Shown here piece after piece: positions 62,617 to 64,000 of a stretch of 64,000 nt of DNA. Position 1 is the first letter of the stretch. Each line of letters opens with the position of its first letter. The notes under the pieces are model-generated. The model had not been told where the DNA came from. It worked only from the letters and a program-made list of their open reading frames with translations, and did no database searches. The position numbers were made by a program, and so were the translations under genes. Source of the DNA: Osedax fenrisi. Its lineage: Eukaryota > Annelida > Polychaeta > Sabellida > Siboglinidae. The stretch lies in the NCBI GenBank assembly GCA_964019155.1, contig OZ025241.1:57549217-57613216 (forward strand). Direction: 5' to 3'.

Positions 62617-63243
62617 ATGGATTTACACAATAAATTAAATGTATTGTCCTTAAACTGCAATGGTTTCAAGAACAAGGCTAATATTATTTTAGATACTTAT
62701 CCTAATATTGATTTATTTTGTTTTCAGGAACACTGGCTTTCCTCTGAGGAATGTTCTATGTTCAATACCAGTAATAATAGTTATAGTGGTTATGGTAATG
62801 CTTCTTTTGATAACACAACATTGATAACCGGCAGACCTTTTAGTGGTGTTGGTTTTATGTGGAAAAAGGGAATAGATAGATATATAAGTATTATGCAATC
62901 TGAATATGATTTTCTTATATGTATTAAAGTATTCGATTTCTACATTATTAATATATATCTACCGTATGAGAGTCCTAATAATATTAGTTTATTTGAAAGT
63001 CATCTCGTTCAACTGTTATTATATTGTGAATTCTTAAATCCATCTAATTATTGTATAGTAGGAGATTTTAATGCTAATATTTCTAATCCTGATTCATACT
63101 TTAGTAATACTTTAATTAAATATTGTGCGGATAACAATAATATTATGTCAGATAAATCATTACTAGATTCTAATAGCTATACTTGTGTTAGTTCGGCGTG
63201 TGAAAACATGTTCATGGTTAGATCACTTATTATTCACTTTTGA
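62617..63243 (+). pseudogene. Retrotransposon ORF2 start: endonuclease, frame lost
   Basis: It reads LNVLSLNCNGFKNK, then FCFQEHWL with the catalytic Glu, YIINIYLPYESPNN and IVGDFNANIS with the catalytic Asp and Asn. The frame runs out at 63,243 before the final SDH motif, which shows a frameshift. Confidence 0.82.
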
Positions 63244-63518
63244 TATGCATTCATCCATTTTAGATATTAAAATTGATTACTCCTTTATATTATCATATCA
63301 TCGTCCATTATTTTTATCATAAATCAGAATACTATTCCTAGCTCAATTAGCTATAATAATAGTATTATTCATAAAAAAATTCAATGGAATAGACTTGATA
63401 AGAAACATATTTTGAAATATAATATTGATACTAAGTTTAACTTAGGAAAATTAATTAATGATATATATATACTTTTGATAGTAATATTAATTATTCGGAT
63501 TACTTATATAATTATTTA

Positions 63519-63863
63519 TTGAGTATTGTTGTATATTGTTCTAACGATATATATTCAGTAGCTAATAAATGTAAATATGCACATATGGAGTGGAATAATA
63601 ATGTACATGAGAAACATGTTATTGCCAGATCTTACTATTTAACTTGGAAATGTAATAACAAATCCTTGGCTGGAATATGCTGTGATAATATGGTTAATTC
63701 GAGAAAAAATTTCAAATACGTATTGCGACGTAGTAAATTGATATCTAATCAATCAGAATCTAATAAGATTGCCTTGAAATTAATTAAAAATCGTAATAAT
63801 TTTTGGATGGTGATTTCAAACAATCTGAAGAAAAAAAACTATTCCGCATCAAATAACATTTAA
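63519..63863 (+). pseudogene. Retrotransposon ORF2 fragment between endonuclease and RT
   Basis: A 114-codon frame of charged, helical sequence (MEWNNNVHEKHVIARSYYLT, then NRNNFWMVISNNLKK) fits the linker before RT in CR1-like ORF2 proteins. Its frame differs from the endonuclease part. Confidence 0.6.
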
Positions 63864-64000
63864 AATGAATATATTCATATATGGTATAGTTAATATTACT
63901 AAATTCTGGTATAATTATTTTAATAATTTATTGAACAGTAGGATAGTAGAACACCTACTACTGATATACCTTATCCTTACAATATTATTAATGTTAATGA

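Larger units (their letters stand above)
61595..64000 (+). mobile_element. Second APE-type non-LTR retrotransposon, partial
   Basis: ORF1 and an endonuclease frame in order, followed by the region before RT; RT itself would lie beyond the window. The 5' end is not defined. It is AT-rich like the host, unlike the element at 8,375, so the two come from different families. It sits upstream of the LMLN exons on the opposite strand, presumably within an LMLN intron. Confidence 0.82.

Overview
This window is animal (metazoan) nuclear DNA: AT-rich, with four split protein-coding genes, long introns, many microsatellites and minisatellites, tRNA-derived SINEs, non-LTR retrotransposons and small inverted-repeat DNA elements. 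The genes are recognised from short conserved exons whose splice phases close when joined. I cannot name the species. The TA and ACT/AGT microsatellites and the retrotransposon types suggest an invertebrate.

Layout. (1) 1-15,822, plus strand: the 3' part of a TONSL (tonsoku-like) gene, covering the linker, ubiquitin-like segment and leucine-rich repeats. One intron carries a 5.1 kb RNase H-type non-LTR retrotransposon on the minus strand (8,375-13,487), bounded by a 15-bp target duplication and encoding a 2A-like GDVESNPGP motif and PHD-like zinc fingers. (2) 15,862-18,933: convergent intergenic DNA dominated by a 0.9 kb minisatellite. (3) 18,934-29,944, minus strand: a complete ten-exon FAM187-type membrane protein (about 466 residues) with a signal peptide, two Ig-like domains, a Trp/Cys TSP1-like linker and a transmembrane segment. 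(4) 29,945-37,420: gene-free AT-rich DNA with TA-flanked palindromic elements. (5) 37,421-43,058, plus strand: a complete eight-exon BTB-BACK protein (485 residues) without Kelch repeats; its first intron is almost wholly an ACT triplet array. (6) 44,092 to beyond 61,209, minus strand: a leishmanolysin-like M8 zinc metalloprotease (LMLN) without its N-terminal exons, apparently with two alternative terminal exons that each encode a transmembrane segment and a different cytoplasmic tail. (7) 61,595 to the window end, plus strand: a second non-LTR retrotransposon, antisense to LMLN.

The four genes have unrelated jobs (replication-fork repair, a surface Ig protein, a BTB adaptor, a surface protease) and show no operon-like relation. 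TONSL and FAM187 converge, as do the BTB gene and LMLN.

Two themes stand out. First, 5' splice sites: 20 of the 36 donors placed by phase and homology have T at intron position +3 (GTTAGT, GTTAAT, GTTACG), which is rare in most animals. Second, several introns contain tandem arrays made of copies of their own splice sites, so that true donors or acceptors sit as one unit of a minisatellite. Other points of interest are a Gly-to-Ala change in the LMLN zinc-binding motif, a partial LRR-exon copy inside a TONSL intron, and a palindromic element carrying a decayed gene fragment.
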